From an uncultured Clostridium sp. (GTDB lineage: Bacteria; Bacillota; Clostridia; TANB77; CAG-508), in contig USIO01000011.1 in NCBI GenBank assembly GCA_900554815.1, positions 1-50,200 on the forward strand: DNA of 50,200 bases. Direction: 5' to 3'. The notes beneath the pieces are model-generated. The model did not search any database. It was given only the letters and a program-made list of their open reading frames with translations, and was not told the origin of the DNA. Positions within the stretch are counted from its first letter, which is position 1; each line of letters starts with the position of its first letter. Positions 8,331-17,004 of this stretch are shown one piece after another. The position numbers and the translations under genes were made by a program.

Positions 8331-9572
8331 TTATTGATTTTTCGCCTTATAATTTAAATACAATTGTCTAGCTGTTTCTGGGCTGTCTACACCTGTTGCA
8401 TTTTTTACAGGCGCAAATTCTTCTTCTCTTTTTACTCTCATAATCATCATATTATCTAGTCTTTCAAATGCGTCGAATATAAAACTTTCAAACTTATAAG
8501 CATTTGGAACATCAGGTTTTACAATTTCTCCTTTTTCATTTAAGTATTCTGCTTTTTTTAATGCACTATGATATGGTAATTTATTTTCTCCAATTTGTTC
8601 TAATGCTTTTATATTGAACATATTTGTTAATATATGTGCTTCTCCATAAAGTAATTCTCCATTCTCATTTGTTTGTTCTGACATTTCTTTTGAAATTTCT
8701 GTATATTCTATTACACTTGGTCTTCCATTTCTCTTACAAAATACTCCCACTTTTTCTTCTGGACATGTTTTTACTAATGACTTCCCAGCTACTAGCACAT
8801 TTCTTTCTTTTGCTAACCCTATAAATAACGGATCTACCATTTTTACTAAAGGATTATCAATTCCAGAAATAAATACCCATTCGATATTTCTTTTTTTCAT
8901 GTCTTCTAAAATATTATTTTTAATTATAGATTCAAAAGTACCTCCATGTCCATCAGCAGCTTCTTTTATAAATCCATCTTTATCTAGCAAAATTTTTCCA
9001 TCCTTACTTATCATTGGTAATTGGCCCTGTTTAAAAAATGTAATATCTTTTTTATTATATCCGAAATAATTTTTATCTTCGAAAAATTTTACTGTGTCAT
9101 CATTGTTCTCTTTACTTGTCATAATATACCAAGGAATCGAAATATTGTATTTTTTATTTGCCTGTTTTAAAGTATCACAAATAAGTTCAAATAATGTTTT
9201 TCCGTCAACTAATTCATAAGTGCCTTTTGGACCAACATGCCCTAGTCTAGTTCCTTGTCCACCAGCCATTGTTACATAAGCTAATTTCTCTTTTTTTATT
9301 ATTTCATCTCCAATTTTAGTTTTGTCTTCTATTTCTTGTTTTGTCATTTTACTCTTGTCTAAAAAAGAAATTGGTTCTATTTTATCTTTACTGTTTTCAA
9401 ATTTTTCTTTTGTTTTATTATATAATTGTTTCATTTGTTCAAAATTTATAGATTTAATCTGTTTTAACAATTTTTCTTGGTTTGATTCTGTCATCTCCAT
9501 ATATTTTAGTAATAAATGCTCTTGTCCATATTTTTGTAGTAATTCTTTTATTTGTTCATAAAGTTCATTCAT
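8331..9572 (-). CDS. UDP-sugar pyrophosphorylase (UDPGP/UAP1-type)
   Basis: 413 aa of the eukaryotic-like UDPGP family, not GalU or GlmU. The nucleotide-binding loop MAGGQGTRLGHVGPKGTY lies near residue 102, and GHGGTFESI, FISGIDNPLVKMVDP and PYHSALKKAEYL are family segments. The enzyme transfers UMP from UTP to a hexose (or N-acetylhexosamine) 1-phosphate. It is cotranscribed with pgcA, which would supply glucose 1-phosphate; glucose 1-phosphate or GlcNAc 1-phosphate are both possible substrates. Confidence 0.9.
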   Translation of the reverse strand: MNELYEQIKELLQKYGQEHLLLKYMEMTESNQEKLLKQIKSINFEQMKQLYNKTKEKFENSKDKIEPISFLDKSKMTKQEIEDKTKIGDEIIKKEKLAYVTMAGGQGTRLGHVGPKGTYELVDGKTLFELICDTLKQANKKYNISIPWYIMTSKENNDDTVKFFEDKNYFGYNKKDITFFKQGQLPMISKDGKILLDKDGFIKEAADGHGGTFESIIKNNILEDMKKRNIEWVFISGIDNPLVKMVDPLFIGLAKERNVLVAGKSLVKTCPEEKVGVFCKRNGRPSVIEYTEISKEMSEQTNENGELLYGEAHILTNMFNIKALEQIGENKLPYHSALKKAEYLNEKGEIVKPDVPNAYKFESFIFDAFERLDNMMIMRVKREEEFAPVKNATGVDSPETARQLYLNYKAKNQ

Positions 9573-9631
9573 TTTTATATTTTCACTCCTTTTTTTCTAT
9601 ATGATATACCATTTAATTTTTTTCGTCAATC

Positions 9632-10156
9632 TTAAACAACATCTTGTTTGTTCTTTTCGTAGCCATCAAAAACTTCGTTTATTTCTTTTTCTCCAGAAGT
9701 ATTTAATATTTTATCATGTTTTTCTAAAATTTCTTTAATACTACTATTAAATTGCATTACCTCATAACAATTTACGATTATAACTTGTCTTTCTGTTTTT
9801 AAATTTTTAAACCATTTATTAATATAATTATTTATTTTTTCAATATAGTTTTTACTTCCACTTACTATTATTGTAATATTTTTATTATTTATATTATTTA
9901 GTTGCTCTTCTATTTGTGTATATTTATATTTTTTATTACTACTCCAATTTAAATTCGCTAATTCATTTTTCAGCTCATTTTTTAATGTTAGTTTTTTTAA
10001 AAATTCTTTTATAATTTCTTCCATGTCTGTTTCAAAAAAAGTACATATTGGATGCTCATTTTCTAGTTCTTTATTTAAATATGGTATAATCATGGTAATT
10101 AAATGCCAATTACTTACACTAAAGCTGCAAATTCTTTTTACTTTCTTTAATTCCAT
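9632..10156 (-). CDS. Protein of unknown function
   Basis: 174 aa, soluble, Lys/Asn-rich, not recognised. The first part (residues 1-60) mentions CxF and WHLITMIIPYL motifs and reads like a globular alpha/beta fold; a strand ITIIVSGSKNYIEKI and later ERQVIIVNCYEVMQF suggest a Rossmann-like core. GGAGGGG 7 nt before ATG 10156 gives a convincing start. It lies between the sugar-nucleotide genes and spoIIR, with its own short upstream region. No motif indicates an enzyme activity. Confidence 0.7.
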   Translation of the reverse strand: MELKKVKRICSFSVSNWHLITMIIPYLNKELENEHPICTFFETDMEEIIKEFLKKLTLKNELKNELANLNWSSNKKYKYTQIEEQLNNINNKNITIIVSGSKNYIEKINNYINKWFKNLKTERQVIIVNCYEVMQFNSSIKEILEKHDKILNTSGEKEINEVFDGYEKNKQDVV

Positions 10157-10343
10157 TAAAACCCCTCCATATGTAAATATTTTAAATAGCTATTTTTGTT
10201 TACTGGTAAATATTACCATTTTTATTTTTATAAGTCAATAATAAAAATTAAAAATCGTATACGGAAATTCGACAATGTATATTTTTTTAATTTTGGTTAA
10301 TACTTTTTTTAAAGAGATAAATTTACAAAAAAGGTTAAAAAAG

Positions 10344-10997
10344 ATGGTGATTATTTTGAATAAAAATTTTAAAAAATATTTAATTTTATTAATATTGTTG
10401 TTTTTATATACTAGTGTGTCCGCAATATCATATGTTAAGGCTGTATCTACTAATTTAGCTGATAATGTTTTTCGTTTGCATATTATTGCAAATAGCAATT
10501 CAGTTGAAGATCAAAATCTAAAGTATAAAATTCGTGATGCAGAAATTAAATATTTATCTTCTATTTCTGAAAATTTAAATTCAAAAGAAGAGGTAATGGA
10601 ACTCGCAAAAGAAAACTTAAATAAATTTAAAGAAATTGCAGAAAATGTAATAAGAGAAAATGGTTATGATTACTCGGTAAAAATTAGTATAAATGAATTT
10701 TATTTCCCTACAAAAAATTATGGGGATATTTCATTACCCGCAGGAATGTATGATGCATTGAAAATTGAATTAGGTTCAGCTTCAGGTCAAAATTGGTGGT
10801 GCGTAATGTTTCCTCCTTTATGTTTTGTAGATATAAGTTCTGGAATTGTTCCTGATGAATCAAAAGAAATTTTGGAATCTAATCTGTCAGAAGAAGAATT
10901 CGCCATTATTTCTAAAGAGAATGAAGAAGTAAAATTTAAATTTAAAATATTAGAATTTTTTAATAATATTTCTAATACATTTACAGCAAAAAAATAA
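10344..10997 (+). CDS. spoIIR: Stage II sporulation protein R (SpoIIR)
   Basis: 217 aa, secreted forespore signal that activates the SpoIIGA protease and so sigma-E in the mother cell. A hydrophobic N-terminal signal segment (KKYLILLILLFLYTSVSA) is followed by the diagnostic ANSNSVEDQNLKYKIRDA and the C-terminal YGDISLPAGMYDALKI and NWWCVMFPPLCFVD. The start is uncertain: ATG 10344 has AAGG 9 nt upstream, whereas TTG 10356 has GGTGA 7 nt upstream; both keep the signal segment. Codon usage matches the neighbours. Confidence 0.93.
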   Translation: MVIILNKNFKKYLILLILLFLYTSVSAISYVKAVSTNLADNVFRLHIIANSNSVEDQNLKYKIRDAEIKYLSSISENLNSKEEVMELAKENLNKFKEIAENVIRENGYDYSVKISINEFYFPTKNYGDISLPAGMYDALKIELGSASGQNWWCVMFPPLCFVDISSGIVPDESKEILESNLSEEEFAIISKENEEVKFKFKILEFFNNISNTFTAKK

Positions 10998-11046
10998 TAA
11001 AACTGTTGTCAAAGATTATTTTTTATGATATATATAAATTAAATTT

Positions 11047-11074
11047 AATAGGATGTATAAGCACATCCTATTTT
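11047..11074 (+). terminator. Terminator after spoIIR
   Basis: Ten-bp stem AATAGGATGT/ACATCCTATT with a 6-nt loop, followed by TT. It lies 50 bp after the spoIIR stop. Confidence 0.75.
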
Positions 11075-11190
11075 GTTAACTATTAAAGTTAAACTTTCTA
11101 ACCAATATAATTTAATTTTCATAAAAACTACTAAATTAAATTTTTTTTAACTATTTTTATTTTATGAATTTTAAAGGTAAGGAGAATATT

Positions 11191-12450
11191 TTGGATAAAT
11201 TAATAATTAAAGGCGGAACTCCTTTAAAGGGAGAAGTAAAAATTAGTGGTGCTAAAAATGCAGCTCTTGCAATTTTACCGGCAACTATATTAATTAACGA
11301 TATTTGTACTATTGAAAACGTACCAAATATTAGTGATGTAACACTATATTGCGAAATATTAAAAAAATTGGGAGCAAAAATTACTTGGAATACAAAAAAT
11401 GAAATTACTATAGATACAAGAAATATTAATTGTTATGCCGATATTATAGAAATAACAAGAAAATTTAGAGCTTCTTATTATTTAATAGGTTCTCTTTTGG
11501 GAAGATGTGGATCTGCAAAGGTTGGCTTACCTGGTGGGTGTAATTTAGGAGCAAGACCTATTGACTTACATATAAAAGGTTTTGAAGCCCTAGGTGCTAA
11601 AACAGAAATATCTCAAGGAGTAATTACAGCATCTGCTGAAAAATTAACAGGAAATTCTATTTATTTAGATATTGCATCTGTTGGTGCAACAATTAATGTT
11701 ATGTTAGCTGCTGTTTTAGCAGAAGGTACAACAATTATAGACAATCCAGCAAAAGAACCTCACATTGTAGATTTAGCTAATTTTTTAAATACTATGGGTG
11801 CTGACATACGTGGAGCTGGAACAGATGTAATTAAAATTCATGGTGTTAAATCATTGCATGGAAAAGCTTCTTATTCTGTAGTTCCAGACCAAATAGAAGC
11901 TGGTACTTTTATGTTAGCTGCTATTGCCACTCGCGGAGATTTATTAATAAAAAATTGTATTACAAAGCATTTAGAATCTGTTACTGCAAAAATTTTAGAA
12001 ATTGGTGGAAATGTAGACAGTAATGGCGATAAATTAAGAGTTTGGTGTAATACTAGACCATCTAGAGCAACAGTTAAAACATTACCATATCCTGGCTTTC
12101 CAACAGATTTACAACCACAAATGGGAGTTGTTTTAGCTACTGCTAATGGAACTAGTGTAATCAACGAGGGAATTTGGGAATCAAGATTTCAATATACTAA
12201 TGAACTAAACAATATGGGGGCTCGTATTACAGCACAAGGAAAAACCGCTTTTTTTGAAGGTGTAGAAAATTTAGTTGGTGCTCCTGTATATGTTACAGAT
12301 TTAAGAGCAGGCGCTGCTTTAATTATTGCTGGTATCGCAGCCACTGGTATTACGGAAGTTCATAATTTAGAACATATTGATAGAGGTTATGAAAATATTG
12401 AAGAAAAATTTCAAAAAATTGGCGCCAATATCCAAAGAATTTCTGAGTAA
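11191..12450 (+). CDS. murA: UDP-N-acetylglucosamine 1-carboxyvinyltransferase
   Basis: 419 aa, the first committed enzyme of peptidoglycan synthesis, transferring enolpyruvate from PEP to UDP-GlcNAc. Conserved features: SGAKNAALA with the substrate-binding Lys-Asn pair near residue 22, LPGGCNLGARP with the reactive Cys that fosfomycin alkylates, and FPTDLQPQ with the catalytic Asp. I chose TTG 11191 because AAGGAGA lies 5 nt before it; the upstream ATG at 11164 would include that site. Murein synthesis in the cytoplasm. The gene uses CGC for one Arg (TRGD) and no CGG. Confidence 0.96.
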   Translation: MDKLIIKGGTPLKGEVKISGAKNAALAILPATILINDICTIENVPNISDVTLYCEILKKLGAKITWNTKNEITIDTRNINCYADIIEITRKFRASYYLIGSLLGRCGSAKVGLPGGCNLGARPIDLHIKGFEALGAKTEISQGVITASAEKLTGNSIYLDIASVGATINVMLAAVLAEGTTIIDNPAKEPHIVDLANFLNTMGADIRGAGTDVIKIHGVKSLHGKASYSVVPDQIEAGTFMLAAIATRGDLLIKNCITKHLESVTAKILEIGGNVDSNGDKLRVWCNTRPSRATVKTLPYPGFPTDLQPQMGVVLATANGTSVINEGIWESRFQYTNELNNMGARITAQGKTAFFEGVENLVGAPVYVTDLRAGAALIIAGIAATGITEVHNLEHIDRGYENIEEKFQKIGANIQRISE

Positions 12451-12570
12451 ATAATATTTGTATTTAAAAATTAATAATATGTTTTTTAATATTATAATTA
12501 TCATAATAAAACTTATTAATACTTTAGATAAAACATCTCTTAGATTAATATAAAGGACTGAAAAAAACAA

Positions 12571-13365
12571 ATGTTAAATTTTTGTAGTTTATATAGCGGA
12601 AGCACTGGAAATTGCTTGTTCGTAAAAAGCAATAATACAAACCTTTTAATTGATGCTGGAGTTAGTTTAAAAAAAATAGAACAATCATTAGAATATTTAG
12701 AAATAAATCCATATAAAATTTCTGGAATTTTAATTACACATGAACATTCCGACCATATTAAGTCTATTGGAAATATTTCTAAAAAATATAATATTCCTAT
12801 TTTTACAAATTTAGAAACATGGAATGCAATTGGAGAAGATCAAAAGCAAAAAGTTAGCCCTAATAATGTTAACTACTTTTCTATTGATAAAAAATTTATT
12901 ATAGGCGATATCGAAATTTTACCATTTTCAATTCCCCATGATGCTGCTAATCCTTGTGGTTTTAACTTATATAATAATTCTTCTAAAATAAGTATTGCTA
13001 CAGATTTAGGGCATATAACACCAGAAATATTAAAAAACTTAGAATATAGCAGTTTTATTATGTTAGAATCCAATTATGAACCTGAAATATTAAAATTTAG
13101 TCGATATCCTTATGTTTTAAAAAAACGTATTGATGGTCCAAATGGTCATCTTTCTAATGTTTTAGCTGGTCAAACAATTTCAAAACTTGTTCCATATGGT
13201 TTAAAATCAGTTATGCTTGGACATTTAAGTAAGGAAAATAATTTTCCAGAATTAGCCTTTAGGACTGTTTTAGAACAATTAAGTAAAAATAAAATCTCAA
13301 ACGAAAATATTTGTTTAAATGTTGCAAACAGAAATGCTCCTAGTCCTTTTATTAATATTGCTTGA
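12571..13365 (+). CDS. MBL-fold metallohydrolase, YycJ/WalJ-like
   Basis: 264 aa with the metallo-beta-lactamase signature THEHSDHI near residue 53 and further metal ligands in ATDLGH and LGHLSKEN. The start LNFCSLYSGSTGNCLFV is typical of the YycJ/WalJ group linked to cell-wall and DNA metabolism, with possible nuclease activity. It lies 120 bp after murA and may be cotranscribed with it. The stop is TGA (13363-13365), direct evidence that TGA terminates here. Confidence 0.88.
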   Translation: MLNFCSLYSGSTGNCLFVKSNNTNLLIDAGVSLKKIEQSLEYLEINPYKISGILITHEHSDHIKSIGNISKKYNIPIFTNLETWNAIGEDQKQKVSPNNVNYFSIDKKFIIGDIEILPFSIPHDAANPCGFNLYNNSSKISIATDLGHITPEILKNLEYSSFIMLESNYEPEILKFSRYPYVLKKRIDGPNGHLSNVLAGQTISKLVPYGLKSVMLGHLSKENNFPELAFRTVLEQLSKNKISNENICLNVANRNAPSPFINIA

Positions 13366-13388
13366 CAGCTAATTTCTATAGGGGGCAG

Positions 13389-13468
13389 TGTAGAAGAATA
13401 AAAATTAACTTAAATATAAAAAATTATTAAAAAAATATTTTATATAAAGGAATTTTTATTCCTCTACA
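13389..13468 (-). repeat. Long-armed inverted repeat, probable terminator
   Basis: 18-nt arms 13389-13406 and 13451-13468 pair with one G-U, around a 44-nt A/T-only loop. It lies at the convergence of the MBL gene (+) and the small membrane ORF and spm operon (-). Confidence 0.6.
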
Positions 13469-13478
13469 AGATTAATAA

Positions 13479-13583
13479 CTAGTTTTTTTGAATTTTTTTA
13501 ATAATTATTTTTGAGAAAATTTTTTGAATTAAATATCTTATAAAAAAAAATAATATGAAGAAAAATATAATTTGAAAAAACAT
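13479..13583 (-). CDS. Small single-span membrane protein
   Basis: 34 aa, too short for usual gene calling. ATG 13583 is preceded by AGGAG at 5 nt. The product begins MFFQIIFFFILFFFIRYLI (one hydrophobic helix) and ends in a basic tail KIFSKIIIKKIQKN, stop TAG at 13479. It lies 65 bp downstream of spmB on the same strand and just before the inverted-repeat terminator, so it could be the last gene of the spm operon. I recognise no family. The weak point is the A/T-rich composition, which favours chance Phe/Ile/Lys ORFs. Confidence 0.45.
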   Translation of the reverse strand: MFFQIIFFFILFFFIRYLIQKIFSKIIIKKIQKN

Positions 13584-13648
13584 AAATACTCCTAAAAAAA
13601 TAACTAATTCTAGTTTACATTAATTTCCTATATTTGTCAATTATTTTT

Positions 13649-14176
13649 TTACGACAAAAGTTGCCAAATTACGACAGACGTAACTATTCCAACTATATCT
13701 CCAATAATAGATGCAAATAAAACGAATCTACTTTTTTTAATCTTTACAGCACTTGTATAAATAGCAATTGTGTATAATGTTGTTTCTGTACACCCCATAA
13801 TAGTTGAAGTTATCATTCCAATTAAGCTGTCGACTCCATAATTTTTCATAATATCAATTGCAACTGCCATAGAAGCACTTCCAGAAATTGGTCTTAATAG
13901 TGCTAATGGCATTATTTGGCTTGGTATGTTAAATATATTTAGCATTGGTTGTATGAAATTAATAATTAAATCTAAAATTCCAGAATTTCTTAATGCTCCA
14001 ATTGCTAAAAATAGCCCTAATAAGTTAGGAAAAATAGTAATTACAATTTGAATGCCTTCTTTTACACCATCTATAAAAATATCAAAAACTTTTTGTTTTT
14101 CTTTCATTCCAAAAAATAAAATAAATAAAATTGATACAGGAATTGCAGCATTAGATAAATAATTAATTATATTCAT
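13649..14176 (-). CDS. spmB: Spore maturation protein B
   Basis: 175 aa membrane protein of the nucleoside-transporter-like Gate family, needed with SpmA for spore core dehydration and heat resistance. Recognised by FPNLLGLFLAIGALRNSG, RPISGSASMAVAID and the highly conserved GCTETTLYTIAIYTSAV. Several hydrophobic helices. AAGGAG precedes ATG 14176, which lies 21 bp after the spmA stop, so the two form an operon. Intact frame, in contrast to spmA. Confidence 0.95.
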   Translation of the reverse strand: MNIINYLSNAAIPVSILFILFFGMKEKQKVFDIFIDGVKEGIQIVITIFPNLLGLFLAIGALRNSGILDLIINFIQPMLNIFNIPSQIMPLALLRPISGSASMAVAIDIMKNYGVDSLIGMITSTIMGCTETTLYTIAIYTSAVKIKKSRFVLFASIIGDIVGIVTSVVIWQLLS

Positions 14177-14197
14177 ATAAGCTCCTTCTCCTATTTT

Positions 14198-14779
14198 TTA
14201 TTTTCCATACTTTATAAATATTTTAGTTGTTGTAATGGCTACAACCGCAGCTGTTATAGTTGCTATCCATATTGGAATTAACATTCCACTTGGGTTTATG
14301 CTACCGTAATGATGTTCTAATTGCAATAACTGTAGCAGGTATAATTTGAATAGACGCTGTATTCAATACTATTAACATTAGCATTGAATTAGATAAAGTA
14401 TCTTTTTTTGAATTTATTTTTTGTAGTGAATTCATTGCCTTTAATCCTAAAGGAGTTGCCGCATTTCCAAGTCCCAAAATATTTGCTATAATATTCATAG
14501 AAATTTCATTATTAATTTTTTCGTTTCTTTTTATTTCGGGAAATAAAAAATTAATAATTGGCTTTAATATTTTAGTTAAATTTTTTGTTAGTTTTGTTTT
14601 AGAAGCTATGCCGCATAATTCCATTCCATAGGCAAATTGTTCCGAAATAATTCAATACAAAACTTTACCGCTTCTTCTGTAGAGTTAAATATTCCTGTAT
14701 TAATTTCATTTACTCTTCCTGTTATAATCCCATACGAAAAAGATATAATGATAAAAATAGGCCAAATAAAATTTAACAT
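14198..14779 (-). CDS. spmA: Spore maturation protein A, read through three CGG +1 shifts
   Basis: A 192-aa SpmA is recovered only if one C is skipped at each of three in-frame CGG codons (14645, 14613, 14306). Start ATG 14779 (MLNFIWPIFIIISF) follows GGAGTTG. The joined protein reads ...KFCIELF-GTICLWNGIM-GIASKTKLTKNL..., then NILGLGNAATPLGLKAM, IIPATVIAIRTSL-GSINPSGM and a last hydrophobic helix, ending at TAA 14198-14200. This matches the whole length of SpmA. The three extra bases sum to a codon, yet the sequence between the sites fits the family only with each shift applied separately. Frame zero alone would stop soon after the first site. Confidence 0.9.
14303..14306 (-). other. CGG +1 frameshift site 3 in spmA
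   Basis: Quadruplet CGGT after codon TTA; the frame-zero codon after CGG is TAG (14301-14303). Skipping the C gives Gly (GGT) and the SpmA C terminus. Confidence 0.85.
14610..14613 (-). other. CGG +1 frameshift site 2 in spmA
   Basis: Quadruplet CGGC after codon ATG; skipping the C gives Gly (GGC) in IM-GIAS, the family sequence. Only 32 nt from site 1. Confidence 0.85.
14642..14645 (-). other. CGG +1 frameshift site 1 in spmA
   Basis: Quadruplet CGGA after codon TTT; skipping the C gives Gly (GGA) in LF-GTICLW. Frame zero meets TAG after 11 codons. Confidence 0.85.
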
Positions 14780-14927
14780 ATATATTGCAACTCCTATTTA
14801 TTTTTTTCTTTTTTATATTATTCGTAAAAAATAATACTTATTACTCAAGAGATTCTTTTATTTTTCGGTTTTTTATACATAATTTTACGTTTTCTTTTAT
14901 TTTCCATAACTAATTTTGATATTTGTA

Positions 14928-14957
14928 TTGACCCAAGACGATATTTTATGATATTAT
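14928..14957 (+). promoter_or_regulatory. Probable promoter of the AbrB-like gene
   Basis: TTGACC (14928-14933), 18-bp spacer, TATTAT (14952-14957); predicted start about 45 nt before the ATG. Confidence 0.5.
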
Positions 14958-15008
14958 TAGAGTACAATTAAATGTCGAATTTTGTAGAATTAAGGAGGAA
15001 ATTATTGT

Positions 15009-15260
15009 ATGAAATCAACAGGAATTATTAGAAAAGTAGATGAACTTGGTAGAGTAGTTATTCCAATTGAACTTAGAAATACACTAAAAATTGCAGAAAA
15101 AGATCCAATTGAAATTTTTGTAGATGGTTCTTCTATTATATTAAAAAAATATGAACCAAATTGTGTGTTCTGTGGTAATTCTAAAAAATTAGTTTCTTAT
15201 AAAGATAAATTAATTTGCGAAAAATGTGCAAAACAAATTAGTGAATTAAAGGCTGAATAA
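15009..15260 (+). CDS. AbrB/SpoVT-type transition-state regulator
   Basis: 83 aa. The N-terminal half is the AbrB swapped-hairpin DNA-binding domain (STGIIRKVDELGRVVIPIEL); the C-terminal half carries CVFCGN and CEKCAK, four Cys that look like a small zinc ribbon. Such proteins repress transition-state and sporulation genes. AAGGAGG lies 10 nt before ATG 15009; it has its own promoter and a long terminator. Members with this C-terminal zinc ribbon are common in Clostridia, but the target genes cannot be deduced. Confidence 0.93.
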   Translation: MKSTGIIRKVDELGRVVIPIELRNTLKIAEKDPIEIFVDGSSIILKKYEPNCVFCGNSKKLVSYKDKLICEKCAKQISELKAE

Positions 15261-15264
15261 TTAA

Positions 15265-15322
15265 AAAAGAATTAAAGAGAGGTTTTTATACATTTATATA
15301 ATATCCTCTCTTTAATTCTTTT
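15265..15322. terminator. Bidirectional terminator between abrB-like and rsmI
   Basis: A perfect 18-bp stem (15265-15282 with 15305-15322) with a 22-nt A/T loop lies between convergent genes. Confidence 0.85.
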
Positions 15323-15323
15323 C

Positions 15324-16152
15324 TTATATAAAATATTTATATATTTCGTTTTTAGAAACTCCTCTATCTTTTGCAATTAATTTAACAATTTCTTTTTTCT
15401 TAAATCCTTCTTTTAAATAATAATTATAATGTTCTTGTACAGTTAATTGATTTAATTTTTCAATTTCTTCCTCTTTTATTGTTTTAGTTGTTCCTTCTAC
15501 AATAATTATATATTCCCCTTTTGGTTCTGAAATATTTTCCAGTACTTCCGAAATTTTTCCTCTAAAAAAATATTCATGAATTTTAGTAATTTCTTTTGCT
15601 ATGCAAATATTTCTATTTCCTAAACATTCTAAAATATCTTGTAATGTTATTATTAATTTATGTGGCGCTTCATATATGATTATTGTTTTTGTTTCATATT
15701 TATTTTCTTTTAATTTTTCTATTTTTTCTTTTTTATTTGTAGGTAAGAAACCTAAAAAACAAAATTCTTTCGTACAAAGTCCAGAACAAATTAAAGCATT
15801 AACTGCAGCGCAAGCACCTGGAATAGGAATAACTAAAATATTATTTTCAATAGCCTTTTTTATAATTTCTTCTCCGTGGATCAGATATTCCTGGTGTACC
15901 TGCATCTGAAACAATTGCAATATTTTTTCCTTCTATTAACATATTAATAATAATTTCTGATTTTATTTTTTCGTTCTCTCTATAATAACTTATTAGTGGC
16001 TTTGAAATATTAAAATGGTTTAATAATTTCAATGTATGTCTTGTATCTTCTGCTGCTATTATATCTACTTCTTTTAAAATTTTTAATGCCCTTAATGTTA
16101 TATCTTCTAAATTACCAATTGGCGTAGCAACAATAAATAAATTTCCCTTCAT
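15324..16152 (-). CDS. rsmI: 16S rRNA (cytidine1402-2'-O)-methyltransferase, read through a CGG +1 shift
   Basis: RsmI methylates C1402 in the decoding centre of 16S rRNA. The first part (from ATG 16152) contains FIVATPIGNLEDITLRAL, AEDTRHT and VSDAGTPGISDP; the rest continues after skipping C 15876 as GEEIIKKAIENNILVIPIPG with ACAAVNALICSG, FLGFLP and IIIYEAPHKL. Joined length 275 aa, normal for the family. Frame zero at the CGG reads RRRNYKKGY and stops. It is 2 bp downstream of a methyltransferase gene. The enzyme modifies the ribosomal P-site region, which in other bacteria affects decoding fidelity. Confidence 0.92.
15873..15876 (-). other. CGG +1 frameshift site in rsmI
   Basis: Quadruplet CGGA after codon CCA; skipping the C turns DP-R into the conserved DP-G of RsmI. 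Frame-zero stop TGA follows after 8 codons. Confidence 0.85.
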
Positions 16153-16154
16153 AA

Positions 16155-16892
16155 TTATTCTTCTCCATAAATTTGCAATATTTCATTTGTATAATTTCCT
16201 TTTTCATCATATACTATTAATGTTTTTTCTATTTCTAAGAATTCATGACCATTTTTTACTGCCTTTATCAGAACAATATTTGGTTTTAGCAATGTTGTTC
16301 CTTGTACTAATCTTAAACGTTTTGGCTCTAGTTTATATTCTTTTAATTTTGATATTAATTCTGCAAGTCTTTCAGTTCTATATACAATATAGAGTTCTCC
16401 TTTGTCTTTTAAAATATTACTGCTAACTTTAACAATATCATCTAATGTACATTCTATTTCATGTCTTGCAATTTCTTTATTTTTATTTTTATTTTTTAAA
16501 CTTGCATTTTTCTTTTGATATGGTGGATTAGTAATTACTACATCAAATGTTTCTTTTTCTAAAACAAACTCTAAATTTTTAATATTTTCATTTAGAATTT
16601 GAAATTTATTTTCTAAATGATTTAGTTTGATACTCCTTCTAGCCATATCACACATGTTTTTTTGTATTTCTACTCCTAAAACACTTTGTATATTTGTTTT
16701 TCCACATAATAATGTTGCAATTATACCACTTCCAGTACCTAAATCAATTACCTTAGCACTTGATTTTATATTTTTTGCAAAGTCTGCCAATAATACACTA
16801 TCTATTCCAAAACAAAATTCATTTGTATTTTGAATGATTTTTAGGTCTTTAAAATTTAAGTCATCAATTCTTTCATTACTTTTTAGTTGCAT
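16155..16892 (-). CDS. TrmN6-like tRNA (adenine-N6) methyltransferase
   Basis: 245 aa class I SAM methyltransferase of the YabB/TrmN6 group, which modifies A37 of a tRNA. The SAM motif VIDLGTGSGIIATLL is near residue 50 and the catalytic NPPYQKK near residue 122; the N terminus LKIIQNTNEFCFGIDSVLLADF is typical. It is immediately upstream of rsmI (2-bp gap), as often in Firmicutes. The exact target tRNA is inferred from the family only. Confidence 0.88.
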   Translation of the reverse strand: MQLKSNERIDDLNFKDLKIIQNTNEFCFGIDSVLLADFAKNIKSSAKVIDLGTGSGIIATLLCGKTNIQSVLGVEIQKNMCDMARRSIKLNHLENKFQILNENIKNLEFVLEKETFDVVITNPPYQKKNASLKNKNKNKEIARHEIECTLDDIVKVSSNILKDKGELYIVYRTERLAELISKLKEYKLEPKRLRLVQGTTLLKPNIVLIKAVKNGHEFLEIEKTLIVYDEKGNYTNEILQIYGEE

Positions 16893-17004
16893 ATATTTGC
16901 CTCTTTCTTTAATACTAAAGCTACATATTTTAATAGAAACACTTTTTTACATTTTAGCATATTATATAATAAAATTAGCTAAAATACAATGGAGATAATT
17001 TAAA

